This document shows positions 7,143 to 17,681 of a stretch of 24,503 bases of DNA, piece after piece. The notes beneath the pieces are model-generated. The model made no database searches and was not told where the DNA came from. It worked only from the letters and a program-made list of their open reading frames with translations. The position numbers and the translations under genes were made by a program. Positions within the stretch are counted from its first letter, which is position 1. Each line of letters begins with the position of its first letter. Source of the DNA: an uncultured Amaricoccus sp. (lineage in GTDB: Bacteria; Pseudomonadota; Alphaproteobacteria; Rhodobacterales; Rhodobacteraceae); NCBI RefSeq assembly GCF_937891315.1, contig NZ_CALAGI010000103.1, positions 1 through 24,503 of the forward strand, read 5' to 3'.

Positions 7143-7799
7143 TCAGCCGATCGGATCGCCCGGGCCCGGGGCCGGCGTCACGATGTCGGCGGCGGCGCGG
7201 CGGTCCGACCAACGGCGCCAGCCGATCCAGACGACGAAGCCGACGGCGACGGTCGCGACGAAGAGCGTGCCGAGCGGGCCGATGATATCGGCGATGGTGT
7301 GCCAATTGTCGTGCAGGATCACTCCCGCGAGCAGGAGGAACGTGATCCAGACCGCGGAGCCGATCGTGGAGAGGACGAGGAAGCGCCCGAACGGCATTTC
7401 CGACAGGCCGGCCGGAATCGAGATCAGGGTGCGCACGCCCGGCGCGAGGCGCCCGAGCAGCACGGCCTTCGAGCCGTGGCGGTCGAACCAGGCGATCGCC
7501 GCCTGGACGTCGGCGGGCTTCACGGCGGCGTATTTGCCCCAGCGCGCCGTCAGTTCGAGAAAGCGCTGGCGCCCGACGAGGCGGGCGATCAGATACCAGG
7601 GCAGGTTGCCGAGCAACGTCCCGGCGAGTGCCGCCAGGAGCACCACTGTGAAGTTCATGCGCCCGGCTCCGACCGCGAGCCCGGCCACCGGCATTATCAC
7701 CTCGGACGGAATCGGCGGAAAGACATTCTCGGCGAGCATGAGGAGGAAGATGCCGACATAGCCGAAGGCGCCGATGACCTCGATGATCCATTGCTCCAT
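7143..7799 (-). CDS. DedA-family membrane protein
   Basis: 218 residues with the DedA/VTT plan. ENVFPPIPSEVIMP (24-37) is the conserved first re-entrant region, with the acidic and proline residues in place. WYLIARLVGR (68-77) follows TM2. GRLAPGVRTLISIPAG (116-131) is the second signature, with the essential-type arginine and prolines. C-terminal helices lie at about 140-160 and 172-195. DedA proteins are thought to flip lipids such as undecaprenyl phosphate or phosphatidylethanolamine and support envelope and proton-gradient homeostasis. A GAGGAGG site is found about ten bases upstream of the ATG (7797-7799). It is convergent with the PopZ-like gene. The lipid substrate cannot be told from sequence. 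The family call is firm. Confidence 0.92.
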   Translation of the reverse strand: MEQWIIEVIGAFGYVGIFLLMLAENVFPPIPSEVIMPVAGLAVGAGRMNFTVVLLAALAGTLLGNLPWYLIARLVGRQRFLELTARWGKYAAVKPADVQAAIAWFDRHGSKAVLLGRLAPGVRTLISIPAGLSEMPFGRFLVLSTIGSAVWITFLLLAGVILHDNWHTIADIIGPLGTLFVATVAVGFVVWIGWRRWSDRRAAADIVTPAPGPGDPIG

Positions 7800-7838
7800 C
7801 GGTCCGGTGCCTCCTCGCTGCCTCGCCGTGGTCGCTTA

Positions 7839-7853
7839 CCGCATTTTTTGCGG
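7839..7853. terminator. Small hairpin with T-rich loop
   Basis: CCGCA, five T, TGCGG forms a short perfect stem upstream of dedA. The Ts are in the loop and not after the stem, so it is a weak candidate for termination; it may only be part of the dedA leader. Confidence 0.2.
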
Positions 7854-7873
7854 GTGCGAAAGCCTGAGGGATT

Positions 7874-8026
7874 GTTTGAAAACTCGGCCGGTCGGTCCGA
7901 CGGATCCTTGTCGCGCCCCGGTGCGTCGATCATCCACGCCGATATCCCCGATATTGGCATGGATGATCTCCTGCCGGGATCACGAAAATCCCATCCCGGA
8001 CCGACCGGCCGAACTCTCGAAAATTC
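7874..8026. repeat. Palindromic intergenic element, dispersed repeat copy 2
   Basis: The outer arms TCGGCCGGTCGGTCCG (7884-7899) and CGGACCGACCGGCCGA (7997-8012) are a perfect 16-base inverted repeat, and similarity continues imperfectly outward to about 7870 and 8026 (24 of 30 positions by eye). Inside is a second inverted repeat of 19 bases per arm (7928-7946 and 7950-7968), with a CCC loop and two imperfect pairs, one of which could be G-U. A third perfect pair, CCGGGAT (7974-7980) with ATCCCGG (7993-7999), overlaps the right arm. The left 43 bases match 1051-1093. The element lies between the minus-strand LprI-like gene and dedA. It resembles a REP/MITE-type intergenic repeat; there is no coding capacity. 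Confidence 0.7.
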
Positions 8027-8027
8027 T

Positions 8028-8444
8028 CTAGCCGGGTGGCACCGGGCAGGAGAGGTCGCCTTCCTCGCAGGCGAGAAAGCCCCTGAACTCCTCCGATCGC
8101 GCGCGGGTCAGGTCGGCGAGACATTCGCCGCGGATCATCGGGTAGATGCTGCCGCCGGCGACGGAGGACGCGACGAAGTCGCACTCCGCGTCGCGGTAGG
8201 TGACCCAGGCGCGTTGGGCCGCGACCAGCGGCGCCTTGTCCGCCCCGAGCCGCGCGGTCATCTCCTTGTAGAGATTGTTCAGCTCGGCGTCGGCCGCCTG
8301 ATAGTCTGTGCCGGCGCAGGTGTTGAGCTCGGATTGCGTCGCCTCCGGACCACAGTCGGCATGCGCGGCCAAGGGCATGCCGCCGAGGAACGCCAGCAGG
8401 ACGGCGCGCGGGATCAGAGGCCGGTTCTCTTCGCCGCGGTCCAT
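8028..8444 (-). CDS. DUF1311 / LprI-type secreted protein
   Basis: 138 residues starting at ATG 8442-8444; the frame is open upstream but lies there over mazG out of frame, so the start before the signal peptide is preferred. Residues about 13-29 form a hydrophobic segment ending in AHA, with likely cleavage before D30-C31. The mature protein has the DUF1311/lysozyme-inhibitor LprI pattern: C31, SELNTC (38-43), AELNNLYKEM (53-62), AAQRAWVTYRDAECDF (75-90), C108 and C126. Six cysteines would form disulphides in the periplasm. Some relatives inhibit lysozyme; most are uncharacterised. The start overlaps the end of mazG by 31 bases, implying co-transcription and possibly translational coupling. 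The domain is clear; the inhibitor role is inference. Confidence 0.8.
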   Translation of the reverse strand: MDRGEENRPLIPRAVLLAFLGGMPLAAHADCGPEATQSELNTCAGTDYQAADAELNNLYKEMTARLGADKAPLVAAQRAWVTYRDAECDFVASSVAGGSIYPMIRGECLADLTRARSEEFRGFLACEEGDLSCPVPPG

Positions 8445-9244
8445 AGCGCGTCCATCTCCTCCAGGTTCGAATCCTCCGGTCCGCGGCCCGTTTCGGCCAG
8501 GGCGGCCTCGATCGCGTGGAACCGCCGGGTGAATTTCGCATTCGCGCCGCGCAGCGCGGTCTCGGGGTCGATATTCAGGTGGCGCGCGAGGTTTGCCATG
8601 ACGAAGAGCAGGTCGCCATATTCCTCCTCGGCATGCGCCGCGTCGCGCGCGGTGGCGAGCTCGCCCGCTTCCTCGACGATCTTGTCGAGTACCGAAGTCG
8701 CGTTCGGCCAGTCGAAGCCGACGCGCGCCGCCCGGTTCTGCAACTTGATCGCGCGGGTCAGTGCCGGCAGGCCGGCGGCGACGCCGTCGAGCGCGCTGAC
8801 TTTCGCCGGTCTGGACGCGCGCTCGGCGGCCTTGATCGCCTCCCAGTCGCGGGTTTGCTGCTCCGGCGTCTTGTCGCGACTCTCGGCGCCGAAGACATGC
8901 GGATGGCGGCGGACCATCTTGTCGGCGATGGCGCGGACCACGTCGTCGAAGGCGAAGGCGCCGCGCTCCTCGGCCAGCCGGGCGTGATAGACCACCTGGA
9001 ACAGCAGGTCGCCGAGTTCTCCGCGCAATTCGCCCATGTCGTCCTCGGCGATCGCCTGGGCCACCTCGTAGGCCTCCTCGATCGTGTAGGGGGCGATGGT
9101 GGCGAAGCTCTGTTCGATGTCCCATGGACAGCCCTGCGCGGGATCGCGCAATTGTGCCATGATGGCGAGAAGGCGCGGAACGCCGCCGCGCGGATCAGCG
9201 ATCAGGCCGTCGATCTCGGGGCCGTGAATGGTGTCGTCGGGCAT
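8414..9244 (-). CDS. mazG: Nucleoside triphosphate pyrophosphohydrolase MazG
   Basis: 276 residues, the usual size of two-domain MazG (E. coli about 263). The N-terminal half has LRDPAQGCPWDIEQS (32-46), then the metal-binding pair E57-x-x-E60 in IEEAYEV and E76-x-x-D79 in GELGDLLFQVVYHA. A second, weaker repeat is seen in the C-terminal half (EEAGELATARDAAHAEEEYGD region, ending GDLLFVMANLARHL). It hydrolyses NTPs or dNTPs to monophosphates and pyrophosphate, cleaning aberrant nucleotides and affecting the stringent response. It is the first gene of a minus-strand pair with the LprI-like gene and is divergent from the M20 amidohydrolase. No strong ribosome binding site precedes ATG 9242-9244. 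Confidence 0.93.
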   Translation of the reverse strand: MPDDTIHGPEIDGLIADPRGGVPRLLAIMAQLRDPAQGCPWDIEQSFATIAPYTIEEAYEVAQAIAEDDMGELRGELGDLLFQVVYHARLAEERGAFAFDDVVRAIADKMVRRHPHVFGAESRDKTPEQQTRDWEAIKAAERASRPAKVSALDGVAAGLPALTRAIKLQNRAARVGFDWPNATSVLDKIVEEAGELATARDAAHAEEEYGDLLFVMANLARHLNIDPETALRGANAKFTRRFHAIEAALAETGRGPEDSNLEEMDALWTAAKRTGL

Positions 9245-9307
9245 TGGCGGAGACTAGCGTGACGCTTCCCGGCCGGGAAGGGGTGATCCGCGAGAGGGGG
9301 AAAGCGA

Positions 9308-10480
9308 ATGGCGGTGATCAACCGGATCGCGGAATTCGACGCCGAGATGCGGGCCTGGCGCCGGCATCTGCACAGCATCCCGGAGCTTGATTTCGACCTC
9401 CACCAGACCGCCGCCTTCGTCGTCGCGCGGCTGCGCGAGATGGGGGTCGACGAGATCCACGAGGGGATCGCCCGGACCGGAATCGTCGCGCTGATTCGCG
9501 GGCAGGGCGAGGGGCCGGTGGTCGGGCTGCGCGCCGACATGGACGCGCTGCCGATCGAGGAGCGGCCGGAGCGGCCCTACAAGTCGCGTCACGCCGGGCG
9601 AATGCATGCCTGCGGCCACGACGGCCATGTCACGATCCTGCTCGGCGCCGCGCGCTATCTCGCCGAGACCCGGAATTTCGCCGGCACCGTCGCGCTGATC
9701 TTCCAGCCGTCCGAGGAGATGTCGGGCGGGGGCAAGGTGATGTGCGACGAAGGGATGATGGAGCGATTCGGCATCTCCCGGGTGTGGGCGCTGCACAACA
9801 TGCCCGGCCTGCCGCTAGGCAATGTCGGGACACGGCCGGGGCCGCTGATGGCCGCGACCGACCAGTTCGAGATCGTCGTGCGGGGCCGAGGCGGGCACGC
9901 CGCCTATCCGCACAACTGCCTCGATCCCGTCCCTCCGGCGATCGACATCGCGCAGGGGCTGCGATCGATCGTGTCGCGCCGGGTGGATCCGCTGGTCTCG
10001 GCGGTGGTGTCGCTGACCGTGCTCGAGGCGGGCGAGGCGACGAATATCATCCCGCAGTCCGCGCGGCTGGCCGGGACGGTGCGCACGCTCGACGCCATGA
10101 CGCGGCAGGCCATCGCCGGCTGGATCAGGACGCTGGCCGAGAGCGGCGCGCGCGCGCATGGCGCCACGGCGGAGGTGAGCTACGAGTTCGGCTATCCGGT
10201 GGTGGTGAACGATCCAGTCGAGGCCGCCTTCTGCGCGAGGGTCGCGGCCGAGGTGGTCGGCGAGGCGCGCGTGGTCGCGGACTGCGCGCCGCAGATGGGC
10301 GCCGAGGATTTCGCCTATATGCTCGAGGCGCGGCCCGGGGCCTATGTCTTTCTCGGCACGGGGGACGGCGCGCCGCTGCATCATCCGGATTTCGACTATA
10401 ACGACGATGCCAGCCCGATCGGCGCTTCCTATTTCGCTCGGCTGGTCGAGACGGCGCTGCCGCGCCGCGCGCCGTCGTGA
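9308..10480 (+). CDS. M20-family amidohydrolase (hippurate hydrolase-like)
   Basis: 390 residues, the normal size of the HipO/amidohydrolase branch of M20 peptidases. Visible landmarks: RRHLHSIPELDF (18-29); LRADMDALPI (74-83); MHACGHDGHV (99-108), giving C102, H104 and D105; PSEEMSGGGK (134-143) with E136/E137; H163 in ALHNMPG; GRGGHAAYPH for the dimerisation-domain start; and a late GAPLHHPDFDYND with the last metal histidine. It is expected to be a cytosolic di-metal enzyme hydrolysing N-acyl amino acids or related amides; the exact substrate is open. A GAGAGGGGGAAAG region supports ATG 9308. It converges with the prepilin peptidase gene, with only six bases between the stops. The hipO symbol is withheld because many paralogues exist. 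Confidence 0.9.
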   Translation: MAVINRIAEFDAEMRAWRRHLHSIPELDFDLHQTAAFVVARLREMGVDEIHEGIARTGIVALIRGQGEGPVVGLRADMDALPIEERPERPYKSRHAGRMHACGHDGHVTILLGAARYLAETRNFAGTVALIFQPSEEMSGGGKVMCDEGMMERFGISRVWALHNMPGLPLGNVGTRPGPLMAATDQFEIVVRGRGGHAAYPHNCLDPVPPAIDIAQGLRSIVSRRVDPLVSAVVSLTVLEAGEATNIIPQSARLAGTVRTLDAMTRQAIAGWIRTLAESGARAHGATAEVSYEFGYPVVVNDPVEAAFCARVAAEVVGEARVVADCAPQMGAEDFAYMLEARPGAYVFLGTGDGAPLHHPDFDYNDDASPIGASYFARLVETALPRRAPS

Positions 10481-10486
10481 GACGGG

Positions 10487-10933
10487 CTATGCGAAGCCCA
10501 GCGTGGTAAGAATGCCGCCGGCGGCGATTGCGACACCGTAGGGCAGGGCGGTCTCCGGCCCGCCGCGGCGGATCAGCCGGAGCGCGAGGAAGACAAGGGC
10601 GAGGAGGCCGCCGGCGAGGACCGTGACCATCAGGAAGGCGCCGGTGCCCTCCGCGCCGAGCCAGAGCGAACCGGCGCCGAGCAGCTTCGCGTCGCCACCG
10701 CCGAGCAGGCCGGCCGCGAACAGACCCGCCCCGGCGGCGAAGATCGCGAGCGCCGCGGCGATGTCGATCCCCAGCGCCACCGGCGATGCGCCACCCCAGG
10801 CGGCGAGACCGAGTCGGGCCAGTCCCGCGAAGGCGAGCGCGAGGACCAGTGGGTTGGGGATGCGGCGCCGGGCAATGTCCCCGGCGGCCGCGAGGGCGAA
10901 GAGGGCGACGGCGGCGGCGGACAGGACCTGCAT
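10487..10933 (-). CDS. cpaA: CpaA/TadV-type prepilin peptidase (A24)
   Basis: 148 residues; the frame continues far upstream but ATG 10931-10933 has GGAG nine bases before it and begins the membrane domain directly. Two conserved aspartate motifs of A24 peptidases are present: G-D19-I-A-R-R-R-I-P-N (18-27) in the first loop and G-G-G-D-A-K-L-L-G (about 79-87) in the second. About five membrane helices fill the rest. There is no N-terminal methylase-type zinc domain, so it is the short type that processes Flp pilins for the Tad pilus. The TadD-like lipoprotein is divergently transcribed next to it, but the rest of the tad/cpa cluster is not in the window. Confidence in the family is high; the symbol follows from size and context. 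Confidence 0.88.
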   Translation of the reverse strand: MQVLSAAAVALFALAAAGDIARRRIPNPLVLALAFAGLARLGLAAWGGASPVALGIDIAAALAIFAAGAGLFAAGLLGGGDAKLLGAGSLWLGAEGTGAFLMVTVLAGGLLALVFLALRLIRRGGPETALPYGVAIAAGGILTTLGFA

Positions 10934-10998
10934 GGGCGCGCGCTCCAATATGTGGGGCCGGGACGAATGCCAGCCGCGACCTCCCGGTGTTACACCAA

Positions 10999-11020
10999 AA
11001 GTTGTAGTCAAATTCAACTT
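10999..11020. promoter_or_regulatory. Inverted repeat in the cpaA/tadD divergent promoter region
   Basis: AAGTTG (10999-11004) and CAACTT (11015-11020) form a perfect dyad with a ten-base spacer in the only AT-richer part of the 129-base gap. TTGAAT followed 17 bases later by TGTAAC on the minus strand overlaps it and could serve cpaA. The dyad has the look of an operator, but no regulator is known from the sequence. Confidence 0.35.
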
Positions 11021-11062
11021 AAACGCGTAAAGTCGTCCCTCAGGTAGAAAAGAGGCGCCTGA

Positions 11063-11863
11063 ATGGCCGATGACAGGGCAGTGAATGGGCGGCGCGCGCT
11101 CGCGGCGCTCGCGCTGGCGGGAATGCTCAGCGGATGCGCGGGAGGTTTCGATCCGAGCTTTGGCCTCGGCGGTGAGCCGGCCGGATCGCCGATCAAGCTC
11201 GCCGACCGGGCGGCGCAGGCGGGGGACTATGCCACCTCGGCCAATCTTTATCAGCAGGCCTTCGAGGCCAATCCGAATTCGGTCGATGCGATGGTGGGGC
11301 TTGGGCGCGCCTATGCCGGCATGGGACAGTACCAGCGCGCCGAACAGGCCTTGCTCGAGGCGAGCCGGCGGCGGCCGAACGATCCCCGCGTGCTGCTCGA
11401 GCTTGGCCGCGTCCAACTCGGCGGCGGCGATCCGACCGCCGCGCTGGCGACGCTGGAACGGGCGCGGGCGCGGGCGCCGCGCGATCTGGCCGTCATCACC
11501 GCGCAGGGCATCGCGCTCGACCGGCTCAGTCGCCACGCCGAGGCGCAGGCGGTCTATCGCGATGGGCTGGAGATCAACCCGACCGATTTCGCGCTGCTGA
11601 GCAATCTCGGCCTGTCGCTCGGCCTGTCGGGCCAGACTTCGGAAGGCATCACCATCCTGCGCGAACTGGTGCGCGACGGCGCGGCGACGGCGAATACGCG
11701 GGGCAATCTGGCGCTGGTCTACGGCCTCGCCGGGCGCGACGCCGAGGCGGCGGCGACGCTGGCGCCGGATCTGACGCGAGCGCAGATCCAGAACAACCTC
11801 GCCTACTACCACGAACTTCGCGCGCTTTTCGCGCAAGGCCGGCCGATCGGCGCGCTGCGCTAG
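11063..11863 (+). CDS. tadD: TadD-like TPR lipoprotein (Flp pilus assembly)
   Basis: 266 residues. The N-terminus ends in the lipobox L-S-G-C25, so the mature protein is lipid-anchored. From about residue 45 there are several TPR units: AAQAGDYATSANLYQQAFEANP, then VDAMVGLGRAYAGMGQYQRAEQALLEASRRRP and further copies (each begins with the small-residue and tyrosine spacing of TPR helices), up to about residue 220. TadD is a periplasmic or outer-membrane-associated factor for Tad secretion and Flp pilus assembly, probably helping the secretin. AGAGG at 11051-11055 supports the ATG. The divergent CpaA-like peptidase strengthens the assignment. The gene stands alone here; metH follows 121 bases later. 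A generic TPR lipoprotein is the alternative. Confidence 0.8.
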   Translation: MADDRAVNGRRALAALALAGMLSGCAGGFDPSFGLGGEPAGSPIKLADRAAQAGDYATSANLYQQAFEANPNSVDAMVGLGRAYAGMGQYQRAEQALLEASRRRPNDPRVLLELGRVQLGGGDPTAALATLERARARAPRDLAVITAQGIALDRLSRHAEAQAVYRDGLEINPTDFALLSNLGLSLGLSGQTSEGITILRELVRDGAATANTRGNLALVYGLAGRDAEAAATLAPDLTRAQIQNNLAYYHELRALFAQGRPIGALR

Positions 11864-11984
11864 GAGCGCCAGGCGCCCGGAACGAGTGTCGCGGCGGCCA
11901 CTATCGGGCCGCGCGGTTGAAACCGGCGGTGGAATCCCCCATGAAAGAGGTCGGACGGGAGCGTTCTTCCGAGGGGGCCTTTAT

Positions 11985-15743
<3,759 letters not shown>

Positions 15744-15825
15744 GCGCCTCGACGGATTGATTTCGGGAGCGATGCACCGGTCGGAGGGAAGGCGGTCCCG
15801 CGCGGCCCGCCTGTAGGGCGCCGGC

Positions 15826-15852
15826 GAACAAATCCGGCGATAGCCGGTGTTC
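15826..15852. terminator. Hairpin downstream of metH
   Basis: GAACA (15826-15830), three-base bulge, CCGGC (15834-15838), GATA loop, GCCGG, TGTTC (to 15852) gives a ten-pair stem about 80 bases after the metH stop. No T-run follows, so it may act only as an mRNA-end stabiliser or a factor-dependent terminator. Confidence 0.35.
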
Positions 15853-15938
15853 CGACTGGAAATGTCCGTCGCGTTCGTGCTACCCTAGGTTGTATTCGCG
15901 AGAACCGATGCGAGGCGCGCCGAAGGGAGCCGCGACTG

Positions 15939-17627
15939 ATGCAGATGACTGAACGACCGGCGTTGTCGGCCCTGTTCCGGATGATGGAGGCGCGCCTGCG
16001 CCTGCCGGCGGTCGGCCTTTACGCGTGGCGTTCGAATGCCTGCCGCTGGCTGGCGGGCCGGGATGCGCCGATCGAGACGGCGCCCGGCGAGTGGCAGCCG
16101 CTGCCGCCCGGGATGGCGCGGGCGCTGGCGCTCGGCAAGGCCTTCCGCTTTGATCCGGCCGAGTTCGGCCTCGCCGGCGCTTTCGCCGCGGCGCAACCGA
16201 TCGAGGGCGGGGCCGACGCCGCGCATTTCCTTCTGGTTCACGGCCCCGCGCCGCGGCGGCTGACACCCGCGTTGATCGCGGGGCTGGCCGATGGCGCGAC
16301 ACTGGCGCGGCCGCTCGTCGGACGGCGCGGCTGGCATTCGCCGCGCGCCGCGCCCGCGCCGACCGACGGCGCGGCGGTGCGCGGGGCGATCCTGCCGAGG
16401 ATCGCGGCGCAGCGGATTGTCGAGGCGGCATTGCGCGCCCAGTCCGAGAACGGCGACATGGCGGTCTTCATGATCGACCTCGACCGCTTCCGCTCGGTGA
16501 ACGAGGCGCTTGGCATGGCGGCTGGAGACGCGTTGCTCGCCGTGACCGGCGCGCGGCTGGAGCGGGCGCTCGATCGCGGCGACCGGCTGGTGCGGCTCGA
16601 GGGAGACCGGTTCGTCGTGCTTGCCTCGCATCCGCCCGACGATCCGGAAGCCTTCGCGCGCCGCCTGCTCGAGGTCGTGGCCCAGCCGCTGGTGCTCGCC
16701 GGTCATACCGTGGCGATGCAGGCGAGCATCGGCGTCGTCGCGACCACGGCGGGCGAGCGCAACGCCGCCGCGCTGCTCCTGCGAGCCGACAGCGCGATGC
16801 GCCGGGCCAAGGCCGAGGGGCGGAACCGCTCCGCCCTGCATGAGCCGCGGCTCGACGCCGCCAATCTCGAGAAGAGCCAGCTTGAGCTTGATCTCTCGAA
16901 CGCGCCGCACAACGGCCAGATGCATCTCACCTACCAGCCCTTCGTCGATCTCGACCTGATGCGGGTGACCGGGGTCGAGGCGCTCTTGCGTTGGCGGCAT
17001 CCGACACGGGGCGAGGTGCAGCCGAAGACCTTCATCCCGCTGGCGGAATCGACCGGACTCATCCTGCCGATCGGCACCTGGGCGCTGCGCACCGCCTGCG
17101 CCGAGGCGGCGCGCTGGCCGGTCCGGCCGCTGCTCGCGGTCAATATCTCGGCGCTGCAGTTCCATCAGCCGGGTTTCACCGCGCAGATCGACGCGGTGCT
17201 GGCGGAAACCGGCTTCCCCGCCGACTGCCTCGAACTCGAGATCACCGAGACGGTGCTGATGCGCGACAATCCCGAGACCATCGGCCAGCTCGAGGCGCTG
17301 ATCGCGCGCGGCATCCGTATCGCGCTGGATGATTTCGGCACCGGCTACAGCGCGCTCGCCTATCTCGCGCGGCTGCCGCATCACCGGATCAAGCTCGACA
17401 AGTCCTTCGTGCAGGACCTGACCAACCCCGCGACCGCCGAACTCATCCGGGCGATCATCGCCCAGGCGCGGGCCAACGGCGTCTGCGTCACGGCGGAAGG
17501 GGTCGAGGTGCCGGACCAGCTCGCCCAGGTGCGCGCGATGGGGTTCACCCACGCGCAAGGCTACGCCACCGGCGCCCCGACGGCCGATCCGGTGGCCTTG
17601 TTCTCCGAGCGGCTGGCCGCATCCTGA
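15939..17627 (+). CDS. GGDEF-EAL protein, probable c-di-GMP phosphodiesterase
   Basis: 562 residues. The N-terminal 145 residues have no recognised domain and no membrane helix, so it is probably cytosolic. The GGDEF domain (about 160-300) keeps FMIDLDRFRSVNEALG and GD in the fold, but the signature is E221-G-D-R-F225 instead of G-G-D-E-F, so cyclase activity is very unlikely. The EAL domain (about 315-555) looks intact: E347-A-L, LLAVNISALQF, ELEITETVL, ALDDFGTGYSAL, RIKLDKSFV, TAEGVE and the late Q-G-Y. It should hydrolyse c-di-GMP, perhaps with the dead GGDEF domain binding GTP as an allosteric sensor; that last point is inference from other GGDEF-EAL proteins. AAGGGAG nine bases upstream supports ATG 15939. 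It stands alone, with metH before and the P450 after, on the same strand. Confidence 0.9.
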   Translation: MQMTERPALSALFRMMEARLRLPAVGLYAWRSNACRWLAGRDAPIETAPGEWQPLPPGMARALALGKAFRFDPAEFGLAGAFAAAQPIEGGADAAHFLLVHGPAPRRLTPALIAGLADGATLARPLVGRRGWHSPRAAPAPTDGAAVRGAILPRIAAQRIVEAALRAQSENGDMAVFMIDLDRFRSVNEALGMAAGDALLAVTGARLERALDRGDRLVRLEGDRFVVLASHPPDDPEAFARRLLEVVAQPLVLAGHTVAMQASIGVVATTAGERNAAALLLRADSAMRRAKAEGRNRSALHEPRLDAANLEKSQLELDLSNAPHNGQMHLTYQPFVDLDLMRVTGVEALLRWRHPTRGEVQPKTFIPLAESTGLILPIGTWALRTACAEAARWPVRPLLAVNISALQFHQPGFTAQIDAVLAETGFPADCLELEITETVLMRDNPETIGQLEALIARGIRIALDDFGTGYSALAYLARLPHHRIKLDKSFVQDLTNPATAELIRAIIAQARANGVCVTAEGVEVPDQLAQVRAMGFTHAQGYATGAPTADPVALFSERLAAS

Positions 17628-17681
17628 ACGAGGCGACGTGGGCGGGCTTGCCAGGCGGCGGGCCGGCGCGCACATTCGACC

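Noticed and set aside
4771..7791. Very long minus-strand open frame (about 1000 codons)
   Set aside because: It is antisense to the PCMT-like gene, tolC and the PopZ-like gene and is a by-product of high GC with few stop codons.
8463..8475. GGTTCGAATCC-like tRNA T-loop sequence
   Set aside because: It lies within mazG codons and no acceptor stem, D-arm or anticodon arm can be built around it.
11864..11984. Possible SAH, SAM or cobalamin riboswitch before metH
   Set aside because: Only a short CGGT-tgaa-ACCG hairpin is evident; the conserved core sequences of these riboswitches could not be matched.
11886..11984. N-terminal extension of MetH from ATG 11886
   Set aside because: The added 33 residues are not MetH-like, and ATG 11985 has a well-placed AGGGGG site.
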